From contig CM065817.1 of assembly GCA_033398695.1 (NCBI GenBank), forward strand, positions 31,134,231 through 31,198,230: 64,000 nucleotides of DNA, written 5' to 3'. How positions within the stretch are numbered: position 1 is the stretch's first letter; each line of letters opens with the position of its first letter. This document shows, piece by piece, positions 44,693 through 56,043 of the stretch. The notes beneath the pieces are model-generated. The model was not told where the DNA came from, searched no databases, and saw nothing but the letters and a program-made list of their open reading frames with translations. The position numbers and the translations under genes are program-made. This DNA comes from Orobanche coerulescens. Its lineage: Eukaryota; Streptophyta; Magnoliopsida; Lamiales; Orobanchaceae.

Positions 44693-46653
44693 TGTTAGGA
44701 GTATGCCCTCGAATGCCACTCAGAGGTTGTTGAGTGAGGGCATTGTACTTGTAATTATGTAAACCATTTATATAAGGCCAATGAATGTTTCTTTATTTAT
44801 TGGTAGTTACTGGCATTCCTAACTCGTAAATAAACATATAGAAACTAGTCCGTGTATTTGAGAGCAAAACGTTCCACTCCTTATTGGATAAGGGGTCGGC
44901 CTTTGAAAGGTTTATAGCTCAAATACTTAATCGTTCGCAAGTCGATGAAACTTGGTCAGGCGTTAAGTTTATGTAAAGACTTGTATGACGTGTTCTTTGA
45001 CATGGAGAGTGCCTGTCGAACACTAATGGTTAGTGGGAGCACACGTTATAGGTATGCTAATTAGATTAGTATACTCGAACCGACTCACCCTCGATTCGTC
45101 ACACGGATTTCACTCCGGGACAGTCAATGACGGAATCGAAAGGTTGTGATAGGTATTCGTGAACCTTAGACTTGTGGATTTAGTAGGGATGTGCTTGTGA
45201 CGTCAAGATTTTCATTAGAGTAGTTCGACCCTGTAAACCGGAAGGCGGGGGTCAACCTCGACGTGCATCTTGACGGGCAAGTAGCAGGTCCTACTGAATA
45301 CAAAGAGAGAATTCTTTCTCCTATTAGTGAACGGGTTATATGTCCTATGCGGTTATTGGCAGATGAGATCATAAGTCTTTGGCCAAAGCATTGGAGCTAG
45401 CTGTATTAGATACACGAGAGCTCGATGATCTCGATTTGCATTAACGCATGCATAGCGTCAAATCTGAGATAGGGTTTGGTGGCCGTGACCCTATAACTTG
45501 ATCGGGATATTTGAAAGAAGGGTTTATACGTATACTGGTATTCACGACAGAATGGTTCTTGAATGATCCCAATCATTCGTTCTCAGTCGGGGTACAGTGT
45601 AGGCCACCAGGCTGGCTAGGTGGTGCTACTACTCTTTGGTTCCTCCCATTGCTGACTGAGACGGACCTACCGAGTCGCGCATTAGGATTGATGACGGAAT
45701 GAATCAAGCTAATTCTCTCATTATGAATATTAGATATTGGATATCTAAATTTAGGACATTAGATGTCTAAATCGATTTATTGGATAAATTGATTTACGGC
45801 CTAATGAATTAAATATATCACTGGGTGATTAATTTAATTCATGGATATAATTATTTCTTGGAGAAATTAATTATGTTATAATGTATTTGATATGTTTAAT
45901 TAATTGGATTAATTAATCGATATAAATACATCGATACGGAATCGGAGTTTATCTGTTTGGACTCGCGGGAGTCCGAAACGAACCGAACTTGTCCGATTTC
46001 TACATGGGCCAAACCCCACACTTCCACCCACTTTCATATGGACCCATGTTCCATTCTTTAATGCTTGATCATTGAGGTGGTGGGGCTTTGATTCTCATAA
46101 TTATGAGATGTGCATGTGGAGAGTTGAATAAATGAAGATGAAGACATCTCTCACTAATTCATTCCAAGCAACTTTTGCTTCCTACGTGAGTGAGATTGAG
46201 AGAGAGAGAAAAACCATTTTCTCAATTATCTTCATCTTCTTCATTCATTTTCTTCTTCATTTTCTTGGAGAAAAATTGAGAGAAAATCATATAGAGAGAG
46301 TAAGATTAAAGCACTTAGAGTGTAGTAATCTTTACATATATAGCTTCATCACTTAGCTCTAGCCGTATCCTCGAAGGATAGCAAGGTGATCGTCGTTCCG
46401 GTTGTTTCTCCGGCGCGTGCCAAGTAGAGACGCGGTGCTTTCGGCGTTGGATCGTTCAAGAGCTTGGGGAATAGCTCAAGAGAAGGTTACCATTTAATCA
46501 ACGAACTTCGAGGGTTAGTTTCTTACGACTCTTGCTTTTCGTTTATATATTCGTATATACGTAGCTCGATCGATCTTCGTAGGGATTCGGATCGAATTAA
46601 TTTTCGTTTTACCGCTTCCGCTGGGCCTTCGTTTTAGGCACCGAATCCCAACA
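44693..46653 (+). repeat. Copia-C 3' LTR (1,961 bp)
   Basis: It follows the purine tract CAAGTGGGAGAT and ends CCAACA, then CAAAC. A block at about 45990-46190 has no match in the LTRs of Copia-1 or Copia-E, which have a different block of similar length (1435-1640). The AT-rich hairpin array lies near 45725-45905. Confidence 0.92.
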
Positions 46654-46984
46654 CAAACTGTGGAGGACGCATACGAATCACGTCCTGAAGTAGCTTATCA
46701 CTGCCGGATCCAGTAGGCGGAACCGGGTTGGCATTAGCTTGGCCAACTAGAACGGCCTGAGTCAGTAGCGTCATCTGGTTCGCTACTTGCTGCAAAATGT
46801 TGGCCACTCCAACATTCTCATGTGCATTACCGGAGCTTGCAGACTGGTCCTGCTGACCTCCGGAACTAGGGGGAACACTGTTCGACAAGGAAGGCATCGC
46901 CGAACCAGTTCCCGAGTGATCGGACATGGCCGCCCCACCGGCTGCGCCACGTCCCCTACCGCGTCCGCGTCCTCTACCAGCAGG
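46654..46984 (-). pseudogene. gag: Gypsy B gag N-terminal fragment
   Basis: The minus strand codes [13 protein letters not shown], then MSDHSGTGSAMPSLSNSV and the segment ending VIRMRPPQF, where Copia-C cuts it. It aligns with the start of gypsy A gag. The codon matching the gypsy A start Met appears as ATT (Ile), so the normal start seems lost; the next Met is at 46927. The rest of gag continues at 23214. Confidence 0.82.
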
Positions 46985-47193
46985 AATTCTGAAGAAGCAA
47001 CGGGTAAGTACAATTCAAACGCAAAACGCAACAAGATACTAAGACAGGAATGGAACATAACGGTGAAACGAGTCAAGTTAGGAAAACTTACGTGCACCGG
47101 CGTACTGAGATGATGGCATATCAGTGATACTGTCCCAAAAACGACACTTAACTAGACCCAAATAACCGACAGCCTAGGTATCCATAAACCTAA

Positions 47194-47205
47194 GCTCTGA
47201 TACCA
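47194..47205 (-). promoter_or_regulatory. Gypsy B primer binding site (initiator-Met tRNA)
   Basis: TGGTATCAGAGC on the minus strand lies five bases inside the 5' LTR. Confidence 0.87.
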
Positions 47206-47210
47206 TATTA

Positions 47211-49255
47211 TGTAACACCCCCAAGACATTCAGGGCATATTACAGCGCCGTGGACCCCACACTGTGGAATCCACCAGGCTAACGTACCAAACATGACATA
47301 CGACAACGACAAACCATCATAAACAAATACGACAAGTTAAATAAAAGACTATAACCGACAAATAAAATTCTGTCATCAAATCCATTTCCCAAATGGGGAC
47401 ACAACAGTAGCAAGTTTAAGTAGGAAGTACTCGAGTACTTAAACCAATTTTATAATACATAATCCCAAAATCATACATCAATAATAACCGACGGACATAA
47501 CACCGAAAATCAATTACTGGACAATATCATGCTTGCCCATCATCCTCATACAGCTCGAGTGCTCGCTTATCCCCACGATCAGTACCTGAAATACAAAAAG
47601 TATTTCCCCCATTTAAGGGGTTAGCGACAACTGCTAGTGCAAGTACAATCCATTTGAACTACATTATAATCAGATGAATATATGCGCCAAAAAGTCATTT
47701 TAGAAAACATTTTATATTCCGGAATATTTACAATGTACAATCCCAAAACACATTATCTCCAACAAATCACAATTCAAAGTTAACCGTCGGTACGAGACTC
47801 ACGGCCACCGTACCCCGCAGAGCCCCATCGGACGTCCCTGGGTGGCTAACCACAGTTCGCGATACGCACACTCACGGCACTACGTATCCCTAGAGGTCCC
47901 GTCGAACCGTCCCTAGGTGAACATACACATATCCTCCCACAACAACCACATATAGCCATAATTCAAATACTAGAACATGTAAACAAATGTAAAGTACTTG
48001 CCTTTGAGACATTCTCGAAGAAACGGAGTTGAAACACGACTACGAACGGTCCGGGTGGAAAACGACGGTTCCTAAACGAAGGATCAACACAGTTCAGTCT
48101 CCACGGACAACAATACTCTATTGGAATACACCCATAACCCCGATTACATGATACGACAATGAACGATCAATCGATATGGGTGAGGGTTTACACAAAATCT
48201 CCCCGTATCGATAATTCGTGGATTAAAATCAAGAAGGTTGGATTAAGAATCACTCACTAATCACAATCGGTAAAGAATATCGTAATATAGATGAAGAATT
48301 CGGAACTAAACCCTAAAATCCCGAAAATCCCCCAAATTCTTCAAAATTAGGGTTCCTGAGGAATTACCTTTAATTCGGCTGATGAAAGGTGATTATGCTG
48401 ATTATGATATGATGGCTCGATTCTACCGTGATGGAATTTGAAGAGAACTCCGAATAGAACTGGTGGAAATCGTCTCTGAGGTCGCACGTCGAAGAAACGA
48501 AGAGAAAAGAAATAAACTGTTGTTCTGAAACTGTCTGCTGACTTATATTCAGTGGAGTTAGCGCACGCTAATCGTCATATGTAGCGCGCGCTAACGGGGC
48601 CGTGACAGGTCCAGTGGCTACTGCCACCCTTCGTTAGCGTACGCTAACAATAGGGCGTTAGCGTACGCTAACTGCACATCGGTAGCGCACGCAAGGCGAG
48701 GGTAGCGTGCGATACCTACATGCAGCCAAAGATTCGGCCTGGCGATGTCACATCGCAGATAGTCTGCCGAGGGTATAAAACACGAAACGCACGACGAGAC
48801 CAGAATCCAGGAACATAGACGCGAAGCATACAAGACGACGGAGCTAAGCGCCGAAAGAAAATACAATTCCGACCACCGGAGGGTCCGTAATGCGACAACG
48901 AAACTAAGATTCCCTAAACTATTAGGAAATTACAAAAATGGCCCAAGTGCCCGAAAATCACGAAACGACGTCGGATTTACAAACCGAAAGTCTCCACATG
49001 ACCAACTCAACCATACGAACTCGTACAATCCAAGAAACAATGAAAACGAATGAGTTTTACGAGAATCGAACGTTCATACGGCAAAGCATGCCATAAAACG
49101 AAATTACGTGAAAACATCGTCAAAACTCATCTAAATGGAAAAACTCCAAGAACAAAGTAGATTTAAAATGTCGAAACGGTTACAAGTGAGTCGATAAAAA
49201 TAGACATACACCAAAAATGGAAACTGCTAAAAATGAAAAAATTACGGATATTACA
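47211..49255 (-). repeat. Gypsy B 5' LTR (2,045 bp)
   Basis: It has the same content and order as the 3' LTR at 16784-18822: word array at about 48557-48714, TATA near 48540, donor-like site at 48001, acceptor-like site at 47586. It differs from the 3' LTR mainly by small indels, the densest near 48695-48770. Confidence 0.91.
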
Positions 49256-50525
49256 TTAGATACACGAGAGCTCGATGATCTCGATTTGCATTAACGCATG
49301 CATAGCGTCAAGTACAGATAGGGTTTGACTGATCGTGACCTTATAACTTGATCGGGACATTTGAAAGAAGGGTTTATACGTATACTGGTATTCACGACAG
49401 AATGGTTCTAGAATGATCCCAATCATTCGTTCTCGATTAAGTGCAGTGTAGGCCCAGTGGCTAGGTGGTGCTACTAATCTTTGGTTCCTCCCATTGCTTG
49501 TCGAGACGGACCTACCGAGTCGCGCAATAGGATTGACGGAATAAATAAAGCTAATTCTCTCATTATGAATATTAGATATTGGATATCTAATTGGGACATT
49601 GGATGTCTAAATCGATTTATTAGATAAATTGATTTACGGCCTAATGAATTAAATAAATTACTGGGTGATTAATTTAATTCATAAATATAATTATTTCTTG
49701 GAGAAATTAATTATGTTATTTTGTATTTGATATGTTTAATTAATTGGATTAATTAAACGACACAAATATATCGGAACGGAATAGGAGTTTATCTGTTTGG
49801 ACTCACGGAAGTCCGAAACGAACCGAACTCGTCCCGGCTCCTTCTAGATGGCCATCCCAATTTCCCTCCTCTTTCCTTTGGTCATAGTCTCCACCTTAGT
49901 TGGTGGATGACTTGAATAATCAAGGAAACAAGATCTTTTAATTAATTCATTTTAATTATTTGGTCTTGATTTGGGAGGATTTTATGGGGAATAAAATGAA
50001 GACTCTCCTCACTTGTATTATACAAGCTTTCATCGTGAGAACATAGAGAGAGAGAGATATACTTTGAGTTTAACACTCATCTTCATCTTCTTCATTCACT
50101 TCCTCTTCATTTTTCTTGGAGAAAAATTGAGAGAAAATTATTGAGAGATATATTATACACGTAGAGTGTAATAATAAAAGCTTCATCATTTGATTCTAGC
50201 CGTAACCTTAGAGGTTAATCAAGTGTTGCTATTCCGGTCATTTTTCCGGCGCGTGGCAAGTAGAGACGTGGTGCTTTCGGCGTTGGATCGTTCAAGGGCT
50301 TGGAGCGGATCAGATATGTAGAGATCAACTAAAGCTTGGGGAATAGCTCAAGAGAAGGTTTCCATTTAATCAACGGACTTCGAGGGTTAGTTTCTTACGA
50401 CTCTTGCTTTTCGTTTATATATTCGTATATACGTAGCTCGATCGATCCTCGTAGGGATTCGGATCGAATTAATTTTCGTTTTACCGCTTCCGCTGGGCCT
50501 TCGTTTTAGGCACCGGATCCCAACA
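49256..50525 (+). repeat. Copia-1 3' LTR, second part (with TTAGA target repeat)
   Basis: The first five bases TTAGA are the right target duplication of gypsy B; the LTR then continues with TACACGAGAGCTCG, exactly where 16783 left off. The hairpin array is near 49565-49760. It ends GGATCCCAACA, then TCAGT. Confidence 0.91.
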
Positions 50526-52139
50526 TCAGTTTCATTCGTTTATAATTCGTATAGCGATGATTATAATTGTAAACTCTGTAGATTTGGATTGTATGTGGTT
50601 TTCCGATTTTTGGGAGTTAAATCATAATGTATATGATTTACATTTGTTATTGGTATACTTGGTATCGAGGGTACATCGTGGTAAATACAAGGATGTGAAT
50701 TATCTATGCTCCATGGTATATTGGATCGTCGAACATTGAGGATAATCGTCGGTGATGGTTTTGACATCGAGCTTGCTCTCGAAGGACTCGGGGCAAGAAT
50801 CCTAATTTGATTTTGGTTTAATGTGGATTATTTCGATCATCCATAGTGTCGTTCATGTTATTGATTCATATGTTGTTCATGTTGATGAACATATTGATTT
50901 GAATATGTGTATGCATAGTCGTATTGTGTGTGTTATGTTGATCCGATAGGATCATGTGATCTATGCTGAGGGCACTGGATCAGATATCCACCTCGTGTTG
51001 ATCCGACGGGATCATCTTGGGATCTATGCTGAGGGCGCTGGATCATTGGACCGGTTTTTCCACCTCGTGTTGGTCCGATGGGATCATCTTGGGATCTATG
51101 CTGATGGGCGCTGGATAATTGTATTACCCTGTGTTATGTCGATGAAATCATGTGGATTCGCATCGTTGGTTTTACCATGTATTGTTGTTGTGCATATGTA
51201 TATTGTTGGTTATCCACCCCGTGTTGATCTAGTAGGATCATCTTGGGATCTATCTTTGATGGGCCTTTGGATCATGGGATTTCCATTGAATATACATTGT
51301 TGTTCTTGTTTTGAGCATATTGACGTTGTCATGTGAGTATGCATTTGTAGGTCTTGTGTTAGGACCATGTCCGTATGATGTATTGATCTGATCTCGGATT
51401 AGACTGACATGATTGTCGTAGCATTGTGAATCTTGAGGTATGTTTCACATTTCCCTTGGTATTTGTCTTTTGATGGACAATCGATTATCGTGTTGAGACC
51501 TGATGATGCTACCCGATGGATTGGGTTGGACAGAGTTAGTAGATTTCGTAACAGTGAGTTATGATGATGTTTTGGGAACCTTGAGTATTGTTGAGATACA
51601 GTACAAATGCTTAGGTATGAGCTTATCATGTTGTTGAGGATACGAATTGTGAATCTTTGGTGAAGTTATGGCGGTAAGATTACAATGGTAGTATTCTTAC
51701 TTAGTATTTTCATTGGTATGTAATTATTGACGCGATGTGATTGTTATCATTGTTGAGTATTATGACTGACCCCGTTGTGGGCTTTCTTTTTAGGTTCTTG
51801 GGTTATCGAGCTTGTAGCGGTCGTGAAGAGATGAGCTCCCCGGAAGATACTGGCTATGGCATGTGATTGTGAATCGAGTATTCTGAGTATGTTGTATTCC
51901 GCTGCTAAAGTATTTTTAGCTGGTTGTCTTTTCCGCTGCGTGAGTATTTTTAAATAACCTTTCGATATCTAGTAACTTGAATTATTTTGAAAATGGTTTT
52001 CTAAACTATTTTGTCGGTACGTGTAAGCGATAGCTTAACGTATGTATTTAAACTGTTGATTTTTGGCATTTCGGGCCTTGTTTCTTTTTATGACGAATTG
52101 CAAGTTTCGAGGACGAAACTTATTTTAAGTGGTGTAGTA
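50526..52139 (+). mobile_element. Chromovirus LTR family F, copy a, right part, with last bases of an internal region
   Basis: This continues the fragment 1-140. Four repeats of about 60-75 bases at 50939-51245 have the stem TGATCC-N4-GGATCA. An acceptor-like TTTCTTTTTAG/GTTC lies at 51793. About 350 bases further, AAGTTTCGAGGACGAAACTT at 52102-52121 matches the sequence that ends the internal region of gypsy A next to its polypurine tract. LTR end and internal end are thus joined with no gag-pol between them. No coding frame is supported. Confidence 0.6.
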
Positions 52140-52374
52140 TGTAATATCCAGAATTTCTACCACTGTTGTTTAACGTTATTTTATACGAGGTATATTGTAT
52201 AGTGTGAATTCTGTACAGTATGGATAAAATAAATGAAGGACTGAGACATCTGTATTGGTATAATTGTCATACTTGGTCGACAATTACATTTGAGGATATA
52301 GTGTGTTATGTATACGTATTCGGTATATTGAGACGACGAACAAGATCAGGGTAAATGGCCAAGTATAGAATCCA

Positions 52375-52904
52375 TAACGTACGTTAAGCATATGAGCTTA
52401 GGTACGTTAATTCCCAAAGGTTACGTACGTTAACATTAGGTTGTTACGTACGTTAAAGTATCAGGTAAGATATAGTTGGCTGATCAGAGAGGACCTTGTC
52501 AAGCGTAGCGTACGTTTAGCATAAGAGCTTATGTACGCTAAGACAAAGACATAACGTACGTTATGTTGAATGCATAACTTACGTTATGAAGAGAATCGGA
52601 CAGGATCAGGCTATGGCCGACAGGTGGGTCCCGTGGTCGGTAGCTTTCGGCGCAGAACATGGACGGGCGAGTCAATGTCGCGTATTACGTACGTTATGGG
52701 TTACACATTATGTACGCTAAATGGATATGTAATGTAGCAAGTCAACGTATGTATTACGTACGTTATAGCCTATCTATTACGTACGTAAGCGATCTAACGA
52801 AACAAAGCAGTGAGTTCTGGAATGGTGTTACGTACGCTATGTAGGACCTGTAGCGTAGGTAATGAAGCATTACGTACGTTAATGTTGATTGGTAACGTAC
52901 GTAA
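52375..52904 (+). repeat. Palindromic word array in LTR F (about 16 words)
   Basis: Words of the form TTACGTACGTTA or TAACGTACGTTA start at 52375, 52399, 52421, 52444, then 52506, 52529, 52552, 52575, then 52684, 52708, 52754, 52777, then 52828, 52851, 52870 and 52893. Steps are mostly 22-24, the gaps 62, 109 and 51. The core ACGT resembles a bZIP site. The array ends about 12 bases before the TATA-like box. Confidence 0.92.
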
Positions 52905-52916
52905 TGAGCGTTGCAT

Positions 52917-52927
52917 ATTATAAATTA
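52917..52927 (+). promoter_or_regulatory. TATA-like box of LTR F
   Basis: ATTATAAATTA follows the last palindromic word, in the same position as the TATA boxes of gypsy A and B. Confidence 0.55.
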
Positions 52928-54029
52928 AGGATCGGTTTTTCATTTCTTCACGAGAACAAAACCATTCCTTCCTCCAAACTTCATCCCTCTTAGTATGGTA
53001 GTGAAGATAAACCACTTCTAACTTGGTTATGAGCTTGCAATCATAGATTTGAGGCCTGGATATGAAGATATTGTTGATCCTTGATGTGTTTGATGGTGTT
53101 CATGTTCTTGTGGTATGTTGATGAACTCTACATCATGATTTTGGACTCTTGGTATTGTTATCCGTATTTGATTCGTATGATGATGATTATAGTGGTGTTG
53201 ATACGATTTTTAATGTAATGAGAAGTGTATATTGAAGAATATGATGACACCTGACTTGGATTATGAGTTGGATGATTATCTACATGTTTAAAGATATCGG
53301 ATTATGTTGTTTTGATGGCTATGAACATGGTTTCGAATCACTTAGTGTTCTTGAAGAACTTTTGATAAATAGAACATAGCAAGACGATCGTATGTTGAAT
53401 TATTGGTATTTTAGATATGAAGATCGAATGTTCGTTAAGTCATGTTCATTGTAGTAGTAGAATTCGTATGTTCTTCATGAAATACGAATCATGATAACAA
53501 TTTGGAATCCGGAAAGATTGTGATTGATCATCGAATATGATTTCCTTTACATTCGTATCCGTAATCGTATTGTGGTTGTGAATTCGTAATTGTTTGAGTT
53601 GGATTGTTCGGACTTGTGTTTCATCGAGATATTTTGAAATCGTTGGGTTGTTGATCGGTTATATTGATTGTTAATTATCGGATTTCGGTTCGTATGGTGG
53701 ATATGAGTTCGTAATGGTTTGAGTTATACTATTTGGTTTTGTATATGATCGAGGTGTCGTTGAACCGTTGAGTTTGATTGGTTGGATATGTCGGTTATTG
53801 ATTGTTATTGGATCGTTGTTTATTGATTATTGCAATAGGTTGTGATAATTGATCATTGGTTAGAAAAGTGTATTGCGGTCGAGTTCGAAGGACGTTCGTG
53901 AATCGCTTTGGCCGGGAGCTGAGTTTGTAGACAAAGACAAGGAATTGGTAGCGGCTTCATCATCATCGTATTGGTATCGAGGCAAGTTATTACTTGCTCA
54001 GTTTATAATATTTAATGAATGGTTTCAGT

Positions 54030-56030
54030 TGTTAGGAGTATGCCCTCGAATGCCACTCAGAGGATGTTGAGTGAGGGCATTGTACTTGTTATTATGTAAA
54101 CCATTTATATAAGGCAAATGAATGTTTATTTATTTACTGGTAGTTACTGGCATTCCTAACTCGTAAATAAACATATAGAAACTAGTCCGTGTATTTGAGA
54201 GCAAAACGTTCCACTCCTTATTGGATAAGGGGGTCGGCACTGGAAAGGTTATAGCTCAAATACTTAATCGTTCGCAAGTTGATGAAACTTGACTGGGCGT
54301 TAAGTTTATGTGAAGACTTGTATGACGTGTTCTTTGACATGGAGAGTGCCTGGCGAACACTAATGGTTAGTGGGAGCACACGTTATAGGTATGTTAATTG
54401 GATTAGTATACTCGAACCGACTCACCCTTGATTCGTCACACGGATTTCACTCCGGGACAGTCAATGACGGAATCGAAAGGTTGTGATAGGTATTTGTGAA
54501 CCTTCGACTTGAGGATTTAGTAGGGATGTGCTTGTGACGTCAAGATTTTCATTAGAGTAGTTCGACCCTGTAAACCGGAAGGCGGGGGTCAACCTCGACG
54601 TGCATCTTGACGGGCAAGTAGAAGGTCCTACTGAATACCAAGATAGAATTCTTTAACCCGTTAGTGAGCGGGTTATATGTCCTATGCGGTTATTGGCAGA
54701 TGAGATCATAAGTCTTTGGCCAAAGCATTGGAGCTAGTTGTATTAGATACACGAGAGCTCGATGATCTCGATTTGCATTAACGCATGCATAGCGTTAAGT
54801 ACAGATAGGGTTTGACTGATCGTGACCTTATAACTTGATCGGGACATTTGAAAGAAGGGTTTATACGTATACTGGTATTCACGACAGAATGGTTCTTGAA
54901 TGATCCCAATCATTCGTTCTGAGTTGGGGTACAGTGTAGGCCGCCAGGCTGGCTAGGTGGTGCTACTACTCTTTGGTTCCTCCCATTGCTGACTGAGACG
55001 GACCTACCGAGTCGCGCAATAGGATTGACGACGGAATAACTAAAGCTAATTCTCTCATTATGAATATTAGATATTGGATATCTAATTAGGACATTGGATG
55101 TCTAAATCAATTTATTAGATAAATTGATTTACGGCCTAATGAATTAAATAAATTACTGGGTGATTAATTTAATTCATAAATATAATTATTTCTTGGAGAA
55201 ATTAATTATGTTATTTTGTATTTGATATGTTTAATTAATTGGATTAATTAAACGACACAAATATATCGGAACGGAATAGGAGTTTATCTGTTTGGACTCA
55301 CGGAAGTCCGAAACGAACCGAACTCGTCCCGGCTCCTTCTAGATGGCCATCCCAATTTCCCTCCTCTTTCCTTTGGTCATAGTCTCCACCTTAGTTGGTG
55401 GATGACTTGAATAATCAAGGGAACAAGATCTTTTAATTAATTCATTTTAATTATTTGGTCTTGATTTGGGAGGATTTTATGGGGAATAAAATGAAGACTC
55501 TCCTCACTTGTATTGTACAAGCTTTCAACGTGAGAACATAGAGCGAGAGAGAGAGAGAGAGATAGACTTTGAGTTTAACACTCATCTTCATCTTCTTCAT
55601 TCACTTCCTCTTCATTTTTCTTGGAGAAAAATTGAGAGAAAATTATTGAGAGATATATTATACACTTAGAGTGTAATAATAAAAGCTTCATCATTTGATT
55701 CTAGCCGTAACCTTAGAGGTTAATCAAGTGTCGCTATTCCAGTCGTTTTTCCGGTGCGTGGCAAGTAGAGACGCGGTGCTTTCGGCGTTGGATCGTTCAA
55801 GGGCTTGGAGCGGATCGGATACGTAGAGATCAACTAAAGCTTGGGGAATAGCTCAAGAGAAGGTTTCCATTTAATCAACGGACTTCGAGGGTTAGTTTCT
55901 TACGACTCTTGCTTTTCGTTTATATATTCGTATATACGTAGCTCGATCAATCCTCGTAGGGATTCAGATCGAATTAATTTTCGTTTTACCGCTTCCGTTG
56001 GGCCTTCGTTTTAGGCACTGAATCCCAACA
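54030..56030 (+). repeat. Copia-E 5' LTR (2,001 bp)
   Basis: It matches the Copia-1 LTR with scattered substitutions. A longer GA run lies at about 55544-55562. The hairpin array is near 55065-55255. It ends GCACTGAATCCCAACA. Confidence 0.93.
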
Positions 56031-56031
56031 G

Positions 56032-56043
56032 TGGTATCGGAGC
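56032..56043 (+). promoter_or_regulatory. Copia-E primer binding site
   Basis: TGGTATCGGAGC, as in Copia-1 and Copia-C. Confidence 0.88.

Larger units (their letters stand above)
23215..46653 (+). mobile_element. Copia-C: Ty1/copia element inside gypsy B, interrupted by element D
   Basis: It belongs to the same family as Copia-1, with a distinct LTR subtype. Its 5' LTR is 23215-24986 and its 3' LTR 44693-46653. The protease/integrase junction is split by the D dimer (27854-41963). It carries the empty site for the gypsy A insertion seen in Copia-1 and Copia-E. Its frames have several stops and shifts. Confidence 0.92.
16784..49255 (-). mobile_element. Gypsy B: second Tekay/Del-like chromovirus, interrupted by Copia-C
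   Basis: The LTRs at 16784-18822 (3') and 47211-49255 (5') are flanked by TTAGA on both sides. The polyprotein is related to that of gypsy A, but the LTR sequence is largely different, so it is a separate family. Gag is split by Copia-C (23215-46653). Without it the element would be about 9.0 kb. It inserted in the 3' LTR of Copia-1. Confidence 0.92.
141..50525 (+). mobile_element. Copia-1: Ty1/copia LTR retrotransposon (Angela/BARE-like) with nested insertions
   Basis: The element has a 5' LTR (141-2125), an initiator-Met primer site, gag, protease, integrase, RT and RNase H in Ty1/copia order, a purine-rich tract and a 3' LTR (16066-16783 plus 49261-50525). It is split by gypsy A inside the integrase and by gypsy B inside the 3' LTR. 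Without insertions it would be about 9.7 kb. The order integrase before RT fixes the superfamily. The long LTRs of nearly 2 kb and the integrase sequence resemble the Angela/BARE lineage; that lineage call is inference from remembered family features. Confidence 0.9.
52140..54029 (+). mobile_element. Chromovirus LTR family F, copy b (first 1,890 bp)
   Basis: It starts TGTAATATCC after the internal-end signature, as in gypsy A and B. It holds a palindromic word array (52375-52904), a TATA-like ATTATAAATTA (about 52917-52927), a transcribed segment and the donor-like GAGGCAAGTTA at 53979-53989. It is cut by Copia-E at 54030. No gene is seen; 52930-53870 is AT-rich with nothing I recognise. Confidence 0.65.

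Noticed and set aside
51000..51336. Frame MIYAEGTGSDIHLVLIRRDH... in LTR F
   Set aside because: It is made of the TGATCC-N4-GGATCA tandem repeat, so its repetitive protein is a by-product.
55544..55562. GA microsatellite as a functional element
   Set aside because: It is a short run in the LTR leader that varies in length between copies; nothing else supports a role.
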